From Diatrype stigma (Eukaryota; Ascomycota; Sordariomycetes; Xylariales; Diatrypaceae), in contig JAKJXP020000028.1 of the NCBI GenBank assembly GCA_022225965.2, forward strand, positions 124,001 to 188,000: a DNA stretch of 64,000 nucleotides, given 5' to 3'. Both the position numbers and the translations under genes were made by a program. Of this stretch, positions 35,459-47,711 are shown piece by piece (the stretch's first letter is position 1; the number at the start of each line of letters is the position of its first letter). Below the pieces are notes generated by a model. The model was not told the DNA's origin. It saw nothing but the letters and a program-made list of their open reading frames with translations, and did not search any database.

Positions 35459-37070
35459 ATGAGCGGACTCCGAAACGGGTCGGCGCCTGCGCGTGCCGTG
35501 GATGACGACAGCGATGTGGAGGAGGAGGCCCTCGTTGCCGACTACAAGGAGCAGGTCCAGTACGAAGATGTCGACGATCTCGATTCCATGACTATGGCCC
35601 AGCAGACCGACGATATCCAGTCCAGACTCGTCGCTGCTGCTCAGCCCCTCGACTTCTCTGCGCCTCTCGACGTCAAGTTCCAGAGCTACGACAACTACTG
35701 CAACCTGTTCCACTTCATCCTGAACTCCGAGGGCCCGGTTGACCTCGAGCCTCCTTCCCATTACTGGGCATGGGATGTCATCGACGAGTTCATCTACCAG
35801 TTCAACTCATTCTCGTCCTACAGAATGCGAATCGCTAGACAGGCGAGAGAAAACGACGAGGAGAGACAGGTCCTGCGCGACAATCCGAACACTTGGGGCT
35901 GCTACAGTGTCCTCAACGTCCTCTACTCGCTTATTCAGCGGTCGCAGATCATCGAGCAGCTGGGCGCTATGAAGCGAAACGAGGATTCCAACGCCGTGGC
36001 CGGAGAGTATGGCAACAAGACCCTCTACCGGATGCTTGGCTATTTCTCCATCATCGGACTCCTCCGTGTCCACTGTCTGCTTGGTGACTTCAGCCTTGCG
36101 CTCAAGACCCTCGACGACATCGAGTTGAACAAGAAGGCCATGTTCGCCCGCGTCATGGCTGCCCACTTCACCACCTACTACTACGTCGGCTTCTCCTACA
36201 TGATGATGCACCGATACGCCGATGCTATCCGCATGTTCAGCCACATTCTGGTCTACGTGTCGCGTACCAAGAACTTCCAGAAGAACGCGCAATACGACTC
36301 CATCACGAAGAAGAACGACCAGATGTATGCGCTCATTGCCATCTGCGTTGCGTTCCACCCGACGCGTCTGGACGACACCATCCACACCGCCCTGAGAGAG
36401 AAGTACGGCGACCAGCTGCTCAAGCTGCAGCGCGGTGGCCCAGAGGCGCTCCCCATCTTCGAGGAGCTGTTCAAGGCTGCCTGCCCCAAGTTCATCTCGC
36501 CCGTTCCCCCTGATTTCGACAACCCCGAGGCCAACGTGGACCCCGTTGACCACCACCTGTCCATCTTCATGGACGAGGTGAAGACCAACATGTGGAGCCC
36601 GACTGTCAAGTCCTACCTTCGCCTCTACACGACCATGGACCTTAAGAAGCTCGCAGGTTTCCTGGAGGTGCAGCCGGAAGAGTTGCGGTCTTGGCTTCTG
36701 GTTAACAAGCAGCGGACCAAACAGCTTCGATGGGTCGATAATGGCCTGCTGGAGGGCGAGTTGGTCAACGTCAGTGATCTAGACTACGCTATGCAAGGAG
36801 TATGTAACCCCCCGTTCCCCCCTTGCCCCCTCCCCCCATTCCCCCTTCCCCCGCGCACCCACCCACACCCTCCCTCCCGCACATCCACATTCCCGCCCCC
36901 TCCCTTTCTGTCTCGCGTGGAACTTTCAAGCTTTCTGTACGACAGACAAGCTTTTATGTGCTACATGTGCTAACGGGGCCGTGCAGGATTTGATCCACAT
37001 CTCGGAAGCCAAGGTGGGACGCAAGCTCGTAGATTGGTACTTGCGCAATTTGTCACGGACGTACAACTGA
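35459..37070 (+). CDS. eif3l: Eukaryotic translation initiation factor 3 subunit L
   Basis: Two exons, 35459-36799 and 36987-37070, give 474 residues, the usual length for fungal eIF3l. The 187-nt intron has GTATGT, a GCTAAC branch point and a strikingly C-rich interior. Family landmarks: the DDLDSMTMAQQ N-terminal segment, SHYWAWDVIDEFIYQFNSF, WGCYSVLNVLYSLI, the TPR-like LLGDFSLALKTLDDIELN, and the C-terminal PCI region (VKSYLRLYTTMDLKKLAGFL, WLLVNKQRTKQLRWV). The last exon carries the conserved end ISEAKVGRKLVDWYLRNL. eIF3l is a cytoplasmic PCI subunit of the eIF3 complex, absent from budding yeast but kept in filamentous fungi. Reading through the intron would give an unrelated Pro-rich tail, so the splice matters. 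Confidence 0.96.
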
Positions 37071-38124
37071 GATTGTCGCTGGGTGAATCAGGAAGGTACT
37101 CTGAAGGGGGGCTGCTCTATTGGCCACGGCATTCTCGGGAAATGTCGAGGGATGGGTTACAAAGGGTTTCGTCGTCAGCTTGCATTGCATAGGCGTCATG
37201 GGATATGTTACTCTAAACACGGGGTTGGACGAGGAACGAATGATAAAAAGAAGAAGAAGCGGCAGAAACGGACGACAAACTACCACAAAGGTAGAACGGG
37301 CTTAGATACTTAGGCAAGGTAACCTAATTAGAGAGAGAGAGAGCCCTGCTTTTTTCACTGGAAACCATTGGTATCTGTGGTATTGCACCGCTCGCGGCAA
37401 TAAGAACGGCAATAGCTCTCGTGCATGACTGATATGACGGGAACCCAATGGCAGCTGCTGGTTGCCGATGGGAACATGAGTCAACAAGTAACCCTAGCCA
37501 GCGCCCAATCATGCAACAGCCTGTTCGTGGCTTTCATTCCTTCCGAGCTAAGTCTAGATGGATGGATAGAGGAGGATTTGCGGTGTGAAGAAGGGGGCGA
37601 TCCTGGTCCTGACAGAGCAGCTGTCTGCCTGGCTATCTAGTTAGAGAGCAACGTGTTCTTCTCGACATGACTTTGGAGGAAGATATCGGGCGCCATCATG
37701 TTACACTGCATTGATCTCCGCAGCCTCCCGAGATGTAATAAGTGTTACACCTATCTACCGCCGCCCATTGTTCAGGGAATAAGACAGCGATGCCGACCGA
37801 CGAAACAGCAACAGCAGCAGCGGCAGCAGCAACAAGCGGCGGCGCATGGCGCATTCCTTCCTATTCCCTCCTACCATGCCTACCTGCCTGCTTTCGCGTG
37901 TTGTGATGACACGACAGGTCAGTCGGTCGGCTAGCCGGCCGACCGGTCGCTCTCAAGTCCCGTCTAGAGTCGCGATCGGTTCTTTTATTACAACCGCCCG
38001 CCCACGAAAGTAGCGGAATGCCCGCTGGCCGGCGAAAGAGTTTTGGGATTTACCCCTTTTGAGCTACTCGGCATTTGAGTTTTATATATACCTACCTAGA
38101 TGATTAAACGGATGGACTGATGGA

Positions 38125-38184
38125 TAGGGAAGGAGGGAAGGAAGGGGGGAATGGAGGAAAAGAGGGAGGGAAGGAAAAGTGAGG
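38125..38184 (+). repeat. Polypurine (AGGG/GGAA) tract
   Basis: About 60 nt of almost pure purine on the plus strand built from GGGA and GGAA words, with a single T near 38152 and another near the end. Capable of triplex formation; no gene overlaps. Confidence 0.7.
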
Positions 38185-38410
38185 CCGCCCGTCTACTGAA
38201 GGGAAGCACAACGGCCCGGTTTCTTCCACCCAGCACTGGATCGGGAGCCGGGCTTCCATGTCCAGTGAGACGTTGATGTTGACCACGAACTGCCGCACAA
38301 AAGAGACGATCTTCGCGATCGATTAGCTACCTATGCAGTGTCTTCTTCCCAGTTATTGCTGAAGCCGGCGGGAGGATCCGGCCGTGTGACGATCAAAAAG
38401 AGGAAGACTA

Positions 38411-38430
38411 CGCAACGCAACGCAACGCAA
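38411..38430. repeat. CGCAA pentanucleotide repeat
   Basis: Four perfect copies of CGCAA, followed by CGCGAAG. Confidence 0.85.
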
Positions 38431-41267
38431 CGCGAAGCACGTCTTGTGAACGTTACTATACGTGCATAGGTTCATGTGTATGTGTTCGTGTGTGTATCCG
38501 ATGCCTCCCAATGTCGAAAACCACCAGATCGACGCATATTGACGGATAGTATAGGTAGAAAGAAGCAGAGGCAGCCGGCGGACGGGCGCATGCACGCAGA
38601 TAGGCGACAGGCAAGACAGACAGACAAGCTAGCTACAGCGCAGGGTAAAACTTTGCGCATACATCCAGTCCTACGAGGCTGCAGAGCTGGCTGCAGCAAC
38701 GCAGCTCTTCCATTCCTGATATATCCTCATGGCGTTCTGTTCGGCGTGCGCTAGCACTCTCTTACTAACCTGCATGAAAGGGGGGGTTGGAAGGGGAAGG
38801 CATATATGTCTAAGCAATATATAAGTTCCTCAGCAATGGGCTTTTTGTATAACGCCGTCGACTACCTACCTACATAATCCATGCTTATGCGCAAGACGGA
38901 TTGGGCCCTCACTCGTCTGCCCGTGTCCATCTTCCGGTGCCGATGGAACCTAGACTACGTACGTACCCACGAACAGGTTCTTCCTATGTATGTATCTGCT
39001 TCTAGAGCGCATTGCACGGGCCCTGATAGAGGCCGGGGATTGGACTGTGCAGGTAAGGCAGGGCAAGGGCAGGTAGCTGGTTCGCGTGGCTGCAACCCCG
39101 TGGAAAGGAACGAGGGGAAAGGATATAACAAAAAGAGGTAGGAAGACAGGTCCGAACGAACTTGAAGGTACGAAGGTAGGTAGGTAGGTAGTAATAAGAA
39201 GATCATCAACGGGCAGCCGAACGAGCTGAGGCCATCAATCACCGCGCAGGCCAGGGCAGGTAACTAGCAGTGGAATCTCAACCTCAGATCTTCCGCTGTG
39301 TCGAACAGCCTTCTTGGGTTTAGCATGCACGACAACTATGTATGCACATGCATACATCTTAGTTACCTACGCACCAGTTAGCTGGCATGGTTTAGCAATC
39401 CATCCAGTCTCTTCGTGGATCCCGGAGAGGTGGGGGGCAGAGTATAGAAGTATGTACGTAGGTAGTATTAAAGGGGGGATCGATGCAGCAAACAACGACC
39501 ATCATGACGTCCCAACTGGCTGTTATGTACATAATAGAATAGGCGACGAAGACGTTATTGGAGGATAAGTGAATGGGTGAGTGCTCAGCAGGAGCTGCGG
39601 TGGAGCGGCGAGCGGCGAGCGGGAAGCATATTATTGCTTTGATATAACTATCTGATCTACATACGTCGATCGACGACCCTATTATATTTGAGGGGGCAAT
39701 GACGTCTTGACCAGGTACCTCCAGTTCTGTAGGACGTACCTAGTCATTGTACGTACGTAGTAGCAGGAGGTTATCTTCGGTTGGTTATACCTCCATCTGT
39801 CCGTTTCCCCATACTATACCAGAGGATGATATAGGTCGATATAGCTGCACTCTTCATATGTACGTAGACGAGAGCTCCTCAAGAGGCACAGAAAGCAACA
39901 GCACGTAGCTACCTACTATGTAGTTGTGTAGCTCGGAGGTCATGCCCGACGCGACGGTCTAGATGTGTTGTTAATCATTCCCGAATAAGCACCGTCGGAA
40001 TGCTAAAAACTAGTTTGCTTCTTAGTTCTAAATAGGGAGAGCCACGAAAGATTGATGGAGGGGAAAGCTTGTAGGCAGAGGACCCATGGTGTCACGGCTC
40101 TACCCGTTAATCCTCATTCTAAAGCATCGCCGGGATGGTGGTGTTGAGTTGAGGCTGAAGATCAGGCTCGTCTCAAGCAACTACCTACCGCTTAGTATGA
40201 TATCCGCCCACCACCCGTATACAACGACCTCTATGCATATACTGCGTGCGCGTTGGAAGAATATCTGGGATCAAAACAGAGGACCGCAATGACAGAGAGC
40301 TCCTACATATTGCTATCGTCCCATCCAACTCCAAGTTGTTGTTGGCATGTAGACTAACATCGTGTTGCGTAACAAACTATAGTCATGTCACATGTAACGG
40401 GCGGTAAGTGGGATATCGGATGCCAACACGCGGTGCGCCTTGAGTCCTTTGATAACCATGCCTCATGCGCCAAGTTCGCCAAGACAGCCCATCTGGTATC
40501 ACACTCTCGTGTCTTGTCGAGATGACTGAGGCCCCTTTCCCCGTTACCTACTACACACATGTAGCGGCGGGACCCAGCCAGGTCTAGAGAGATCCCTGGG
40601 GAGAAGAGGAGGGGGGGTGCCGGGGCCGGGAACCAGAGGAGGATTTGCTGATCTTTTGTTCGGCTGGTGCGGCGCGCCGCCGCTGAGTCGAACAAGCATG
40701 GAGAGACAGCGAGGGCAGGTCTTAGCACGTTTACCAAGAGGAAAAGAAATGGGCCTTGACAGGAGCCAAGAGCGAGAAGGAGGTCTTCGCCTTTGCTTGA
40801 TTGGGCTTACCACGGCACCCCAATCCCCAACCCAGCCGTTTGGAAGCAAGCCTCGATGGTAGAGCCTGTAATACACCTTGGACACATGGGGCGACAGAAG
40901 TCTTGGGTACTAGGGTCAGTCCGATAATGAGTGAGAGGCTATAGTTCCTGTTAAGCCCAATGTTAAGCCCTATAGTAGTAATCTAGCCGCGGTGGGTTTT
41001 TAGTCGTGCGGAGGGACCGACCGAGAGAACAGGAGAGAAGCAAAAAGCAAAAAGTTTTCTTCTCTCCTGGTAGCTAATGAAAATCCCGTAAAAACAATCC
41101 CGTAAGGATATATACAAGAACCCTGCAAGCAAGGCATCGGCATGGCATTACGTATGTGCTACCCGCAATCCAGTAAGGTAGTATGGTAGCATGGTAGCAT
41201 AGTGGTATTATATGTATAAGTTAGGGTAGGACGGGCACAGCGAGATTGACAAGCGGGTTTCAATAAG

Positions 41268-41471
41268 ATGGCCCCCCCCCTCTCCCCCTCCCCGAACAGC
41301 ACCGGGGGGGATCTGACTGGGTTGCTGGGAGAGACTGGCTCTGCTCCAACTTTTGACCTGAATGTCGCGACGCTCGCCGTGTTTGCCGTGCTTGCTGGCT
41401 TGCCGGTCGTGTCCGCCCTGCTTCCTTCCCCCTTCAGTCCTACATACCTACATAGGTACCTACATTGGTAG
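41268..41471 (+). CDS. Doubtful small ORF with one hydrophobic segment, 67 aa
   Basis: ATG at 41268 in good context (AAGATGG). The product has a Ser/Pro/Thr start, then DLTGLLGETGSAPTFDLNV and a hydrophobic stretch that could span a membrane. Codon use looks coding until about residue 56, where the frame runs into the TACCTA-type repeat cluster and stops. This could be a truncated gene interrupted by repeat expansion, or chance. No family recognised. Confidence 0.2.
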   Translation: MAPPLSPSPNSTGGDLTGLLGETGSAPTFDLNVATLAVFAVLAGLPVVSALLPSPFSPTYLHRYLHW

Positions 41472-41580
41472 GTGGACGCCTATGTAGGTATGTAGGCATA
41501 CATCACCTTATGTAGGTAGTGCGTTAGGTGCCTACCTAGCACATACAGTGGTAGGTAGCAGTATACCTGGGTATACTTTC
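41440..41580. repeat. Cluster of TACCTA/TAGGTA words
   Basis: Within 140 bp there are about ten TAGGTA, TACCTA or TACATA words in both orientations, forming overlapping imperfect palindromes with hairpin potential. Confidence 0.7.
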
Positions 41581-42670
41581 TGTCCGTAATGGTGGTCACT
41601 TCCTGGATCGGAAAGTTGCTTTTAAGATCCGAGCTCTTCAAGACCAGATGTGAGTAGGTACCTATGTAGTAGGAAGGGAGATAGGAAGAAGATTTGGCTA
41701 GAATATTATACCATACCTACCATAGTGCCTAACTACAGAAAAACACCCGACATGTGATATTTCAGAGGTGCAGGCATGTACGTGCATCCACGCTGACAGG
41801 GTTTGCCTTGATTACAGATAGAACTAGATAAGGCACCAGGTACAACATCAGATCCCTCCATTGCTGCTACTACATATGTAGGTATGTACATAGTAACTAC
41901 AGCTTGATTCACAGGTAGCCTCTCTGCCTCTTCTATCGGATATAACATGTACGTGCCTATGTACGCAGGAGGCAGAAGGTTGAGCACAACCTGGAAACAT
42001 GCATAACGACACTGATGCTTGCCATGCATATATTGTACACCCACCGGTGGAATCGGCACATCTGCTGCCAAAAGACTGCACAGGTAGCCATGTGCGCCTA
42101 GAAATTCCATACAGCACCTGGTACATACCTGCCCTACCTATGACTTCTTCTGTAGGTGGCTGTGTACCCGACGTATGTATGTACAGTACATGCCTCGAGG
42201 TATGGACCAAAGCCTGGCAGCCCTGGGTACTACGGGGGTACTTGGCTACCCCACTATACTCACCTGACCAGGACAGCTACCAGTTCGACCTTTGCAGCTT
42301 TTCAGCTGGTCAAGGATGATTAACACCATATAGCTATGTACATGCATGTATTTAAGTGGGCAGAATGCAGGCCTGCTACCATAGTACATCCATATATGTA
42401 TGTAGGTGATATGTGGTATGTGATAAATGGTATGCGGTATGTAACCGTTAGTCACGAAGTATGTACAATACGTAGCATGTGGTGGTTATGTGCTTTTGTG
42501 GTGTAGGTAGTTTAGTTACGTGGTATAGGGATGGAAGCCAATCCACCACCGTCATAATATACCAAGACCCTCTTTGTTATTAGCCTCTTGGCTTCACACA
42601 AGGCCTTTTTTAGACTCCTACCCAATGCCAGCCTAGCGACTTCGTAAGTAAAAGTATGGTAGCAGGTATG

Positions 42671-42694
42671 TAGGTAGGTAGGTAGGTAGGTAGG
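42671..42694. repeat. (TAGG)6 microsatellite
   Basis: Six perfect TAGG copies. The same tetranucleotide occurs in shorter runs at 39177-39190 and 59041-59047. Confidence 0.9.
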
Positions 42695-43896
42695 TCGTAT
42701 GTTGCCTGTGCCTGTACCTGTGTGGTTGATTCATGTAACTTTATCATCCCCAGGTATTCCCACTCTTGCACACCTTCAAGATGTAAGGTCTACTTCGTAC
42801 CCAGGTAGCTAGTCCCTCCGCTCCGTCCGTTGTGCTGCTTGCCGCCTTAAGGTTTTTCTTGGAAGCTTGAATGAAGCTTGGTGTGCATGCTCTTCGGGTT
42901 GCCGTCAACTATAATATCTCTGCTTTGCTTCAACTCGGCTGGCTTCTGCTTTCTTGCGCTGGCTTACCCTGACGAGGCCTCAAACAGCAAACGTCTACCT
43001 CTCCAGTAGCTACTCCGTCTGCTCTCACCTTCCATCCACATTCGACGACGATAACGCTGCCGGCACCTAGCCCTTGCAGCACGTGCGTTGGTTGACGGAG
43101 CCTTCCCAGATTACATCTTGCGCACAAACCACTACCTCAGAGGTGTCTTGGTGTCTCGCAAATCTGAACGACCGAACGTGACCAGATCCGACGATTCAAC
43201 TGGTTTAGGCTTATCTTCCCGGGGTCCTGGTCCTATTCTTACGACTGTTTCATGTTTACACAAGAACGATAGCGTACCGAGTTGCTTTCTATTATTATCA
43301 ACCAGACCCGGTCCCAGTCATCCGTTGATATACGATATAAGTTCCACAACGGCTCATACATATTACCTGCCTACATGGATGCCTCCTAGCCTATCATTAT
43401 ACTCACCCATCGAAGTTAGAACAACAACATACCTACCCACCACTTGCGAAACTGCAGAATACAATCCATTTGGAGACCTGTCTAACCCGGCTATCACTTG
43501 ACTACCTGGTTATACAAGCCATCGCCTGCAGGGAAGTACTGCTGGTTGCTAGGCAGAACACCCGTCGAACCTGCAACCTCTTTGACTTGATTTGACGTGC
43601 TGCACAAACACGCTTTCTCATTCACCAGGACAGCAGAAACCATCCACCCTTTCATCCACATATCCTCTCTTAGTCGTCACCGGTGGAGGCTCCCTCGAGG
43701 GCCTTTTTTTGTAATCTGGTCGAAACTCACCCAGATGCAGATGCTGCTGTTTGTTACGGATTTACCTCCTCCGCCCTCTTCTTGAGGCAACGTGAGCCAG
43801 GTCTTTAGGTAGAGTCCACGACTGGGTTCCTTCTTCCTCATTTCATCTTTAATCCGCACACGTCTTTGTCCTCGTCTCCAGTTATCCATCTCCAAG

Positions 43897-46629
43897 ATGT
43901 CTCGGGACCATACACCAGTACAAAGCCCCGAGAGCGACATCTCCCCGAGATCGCAACCAACACCCAAGGGGGTCGATTACTTTGCGCATCGACCTAAGCG
44001 GACGAGTCCCGAATCTGAGCCGGCCGTAGACGCTCCCAAGGTGCGCGCAGAGACGAGCCCATCTCAAGCCGAGGCCCAACCCGACGTCCCGGCCAACCAG
44101 CAGGACAAATCGGGCGGCAACACGATAGATGTGAAAGGCAAAGGGAAGGAGATCGAGATTCCGGCTGATGCTAGTGCCACCACCGTCGGCGACTCCGCCT
44201 CTAGTAGGGGCAGTAGTGAACCGTCATCTCGGAAGGCGTCGGTCTCCTCCATAACTTGGCTTGCGCCTCGCAATCCGACGTTGCCGCAGGGTAACAAGAG
44301 GCCGCACGGTGCCGGTAGAATCCGCGGCGCGTCGCCTCCTCATCGCAGGTTAGTCAAATGATTCCTAGTCACCTTTGCTCGTCCCAAGTTGCTGTTGCTT
44401 GTACGTTGTCTGTCGTTGGCGCTTCCCGGGCTTCTAGCCTTTGGTCGCTTCCTGGTTTCTGGAGCGCGCGATCGTCCAAGTGGGCAGGCGAAGGTGTTTT
44501 GGGATTGTCACACTAGCCCAGAAAATGCAACACCGAGATACCCCGCCGCGCGCGACGCAGGCCCCGTACGGAGCTACTCCGCAGCTGCAGTGCGGGCCGT
44601 CCTGGTCTGGACCGCATTGCTACCTCCATTGCGAGGCTGGGAGCACCGGAAAGCGTACTCTGCTTTGTCTGGGCATCGGTTCCCCGGATTGTGCTCCACG
44701 ACTATTCTAGCTGCGTAGGCAGCTAGGTTGCTAGATAACTAGGGCGCGTTGGAAGAGGCTGTCAAGTGGCCGTCTTTACGATGCAATCGCCACCGATGAT
44801 CATGTCTAGTAGCAGAGTACCGGGCTTCCTTGTGGCCTCATCCAAAGCAGATGTTCCACCGAGACCGGTGTCACTGGCTAGTCATTGTATTACCGGGACC
44901 TCAGCCAAGACCGACCGGCCGGCCCAATCACTCCAGCTCCTCCCAGCTGATCCTGGGCCGTCTCTGGCTAGTCTCAACCCTCAAGCAATTTCCATTGAGT
45001 TGACTCGTGGGATTCTCATTTGGTGGCTACGAAGTACATCCCAACCTTGCGCAACCTTGTTCACATATCCCCGCCATTGCTGACCCCACTTGCCATCGCA
45101 AGAAAGCTGGGAAAGACGGTGATGGCGCAGCAGTCTGGGCAATCCGTGCTGTGATAGGCAGAGTCATCAGACGATTCTCCTCTTTTTCCACCCATGCCCA
45201 ATTCTCTTTCAACGCACTCTGTAGAACACACCCAATAGTCTATTTCAGGGTCTGCCAGCTACACCTATCTCCCATGGTGTTACTATTCACCATACCTCAT
45301 TCTTGCATTATCTGTTACCTTCGGGCCTATATTAGCTGATGGCAACCGAGACGCTAACCCGGTCCCCGCGTTCGCGTAGGTTCGAATCCCACGTGGCTTT
45401 CGACAACATCCCCCTGGGCGAGTCGACCGATCGTAACCCGATATCCTTCACCCTCAATGTCCGACATTCAGGGTTTCAGTTCAATCGACGGCACCGTGTC
45501 TTTATGGTCGGTGTAGACGATAATGCGTACTCGGACCATGCGCTACAATACTTATTGGACGAACTAGTCGACGATGGCGACGAGATTGTATGCGTTCGCG
45601 TAATAGAGACACAGGTTCGCCTAGCCGATAGAATGTACAAGGAAGATGCTACGAGACTCATGGAGTCCATCAAGGCGAAGAATACCCAGAACCATGCGAT
45701 CAGTTTGATCTTGGAATATGCTGTAGGAAAACTACATAGCACATTCCAGCATCTGGTACGTCCCCGTTTCCCCCTTCTGCCTGGTACCTACCGGCGCATT
45801 TCGCTGACGTCGGTGTCTGGAGTAGATCAAAATGTATTCGCCATCGATGTTGATCGTGGGCACCAAGGGCCGTAGCCACGACGGCGTCCAGGGTTTCCTT
45901 GTCAATCGCAGCTCCTTTTCCAAATACTGCCTGCAGTATTCCCCCGTCCCAGTAGTTGTCGTGCGACCTACCGAGAAACGCGAGAAAAAGAAACTCAAGA
46001 GGATCGGGGATCCTTCACGACAGAGCTACATCAGTATGTTAGCGGGACACAAGCACGAGGCGGACAGCGACAACAGTAGTGTGTACGAGCTGGAGCCCAA
46101 CATCACTGCCGATGAAGAAGCGCACCGCGTTGCGGTAGCAGTCGGATTGCCGGCGGCGTACGACCCAACCATCAAACCCATCGATCCTGCGAGCTTACTG
46201 AGAAACCCTGCCCGGCGCTCTATGCTCGACCTGATCGTGGACGAGCCGGGCCCCTCGTCGCGCAAAGCACGCCCCGTACCTCAGAGGAAAGCTTCAGATC
46301 CCGCTGATTCGGGGTCGGAGTCAGAAGCGGAGTTTGAGGTTACTCCAGGCGACGAGCTTCTTAAGAAGGAACGCCTGCACAATATGGAGATGGGCGAGGG
46401 TGCACCGCTCCGGGCCGAAGCCCGGAAGTTGAGCACTGGCTCTGCCGAGAGCGACGAGGTCCCGGCAGGCGACGGCGCTAGAGACGCGCCCGAAGCTGGT
46501 GCCGGAGGTGCACCGCTAGCTGGAGCCGGAGGCACACCAGTAAATGAGACCGGAGGCGCACCGGTAGATGGGGTCGGAGGCGCACCTGGAGACGGAGCGG
46601 GCGGCGAAGGAGCCCCGACCACTCGATAG
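43897..46629 (+). CDS. Universal stress protein (USP) fold protein of filamentous fungi
   Basis: Exons 43897-44348, 45380-45755 and 45826-46629 give 543 residues with phases closing. The N-terminal 150 residues are disordered and Ser/Pro rich. The USP domain begins at HRVFMVGVDDNAYSDHALQYLLDELV (beta1/alpha1) and continues through DEIVCVRVIE, ISLILEYAVGKL, then IVGTKGRSHDGVQGF and the closing strand SPVPVVVVRP. The C-terminal ~220 residues are disordered and end in imperfect G-x-GGAP-x repeats. In fungal relatives the glycine-rich ATP loop normally finishes in a Gly-Ser pair; here it reads NRSS. Function in fungi is poorly known; ATP binding and stress or growth roles are inferred. Intron 1 is 1031 nt, far longer than any other here; an in-frame ATG at 45339 just before exon 2 could start a shorter isoform. 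Intron 2 is 70 nt. Confidence 0.87.
44525..44710 (+). CDS. Doubtful Cys-containing small ORF nested in the USP intron, 61 aa
   Basis: ATG at 44525 within intron 1 of the USP gene. The 61-residue frame is GC-rich with six Cys (for example HCYLHCEAGS and LLCLG), no signal peptide and no recognisable family. It may be chance; it is recorded because the host intron is exceptionally long. Confidence 0.12.
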   Translation: MQHRDTPPRATQAPYGATPQLQCGPSWSGPHCYLHCEAGSTGKRTLLCLGIGSPDCAPRLF

Positions 46630-47671
46630 CGACGATTGTCGAACAGACTACGACAGTTATGGACACGGAAGAGACCTAACAGAACTAGAACCAGGGGAAA
46701 GGAACGGATAAAGGCGGCGTGCAAGACTTTGTTTGGCTTGGAGTAGCAGGACAGCATTGGAACTGGCTCCGGCGAAGGGCTTATAAGGAGCCTCTAGGGA
46801 GCCAACCGATTATCGTTGATCTTCATGATACCGGGCTGGTTCAGCGGCCCATTTCTCGAGCATGTAACCGGCCGGGATTTTACATAGCGAGTACGGAGTT
46901 CTCTTGGCTCCATCGTGCTATTATATGCATATTAAAACAGCGTCTTGACGACGGAGCTCAGGTCCGGAAGGATCTTTTTGGGGCAGAGTAGAGCTCTCAA
47001 CTCACAATAGTAATACATAACTACAAATTCCCAAATCTGATAATGGTGAACATATACCAAGACAATAACGGACAGTACCTCTACACATGGTCTCGCCTGC
47101 CTTACCTTACCCCTAACTACCCCTGATATAGGCTTGTATGTAAGTAATGACTACATCTTATACATTCTATGCGTACACATGTTTGTATTGCAGCATATCT
47201 AGGGAGATGCCCAGGTTAATATCACCAGACTCAATAAGCACCGGGCGTGAAGTACCTAGGTAAACCCCCACGAACTTACCACGGGACTTTCCCCTTTTGA
47301 CTTTCCAGCGAGTTAAACTTAGACCTGCAGTGCATGACTTGGTCGGGATAGCCGGCATACCTAGGTACCTAGGGACATACGGTTGCACATGCACAAGCAC
47401 GATGACATGCATACATGGGTAGGTAGGTACGGGGCAGATATGAAGCTGTCTGGACACCTAATACATGCCTCCTATATGTAGGTAAGTACTTTAGATATCT
47501 TTACTCTATCGTAACTACATATATGACATACACACACAAGCCTGAAACCTGGAACTCTGAGCCAGTGATTACATGCATACATACATACCTACCTATACTC
47601 GGTGTAGCCAACTGCTACGAAGTAGGTACTGTATGTAGTCTGATAGGTAACTCACCGACCAAGCTGGACGT

Positions 47672-47711
<40 letters not shown>

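Larger units (their letters stand above)
37071..43896. other. 6.8-kb gene-free region rich in short repeats
   Basis: No convincing gene apart from a doubtful small ORF at 41268. It contains a CAG/CAA run near 37805-37835, a polypurine tract (38125-38184), CGCAA repeats (38411-38430), a dense cluster of TACCTA/TAGGTA words at 41440-41580, and a six-copy TAGG array (42671-42694). From about 42900 to 43890 the plus strand is CT-rich and probably forms the promoter and leader of the USP gene. Confidence 0.5.

Noticed and set aside
43088..43501. 137-codon frame upstream of the USP gene
   Set aside because: Lies in pyrimidine-rich leader, lacks conserved features.
45370..45395. tRNA B-box-like GTTCGAATCC
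   Set aside because: It is coding sequence of USP exon 2 (RFESH); the T-stem has a mismatch and no A box or acceptor stem fits.
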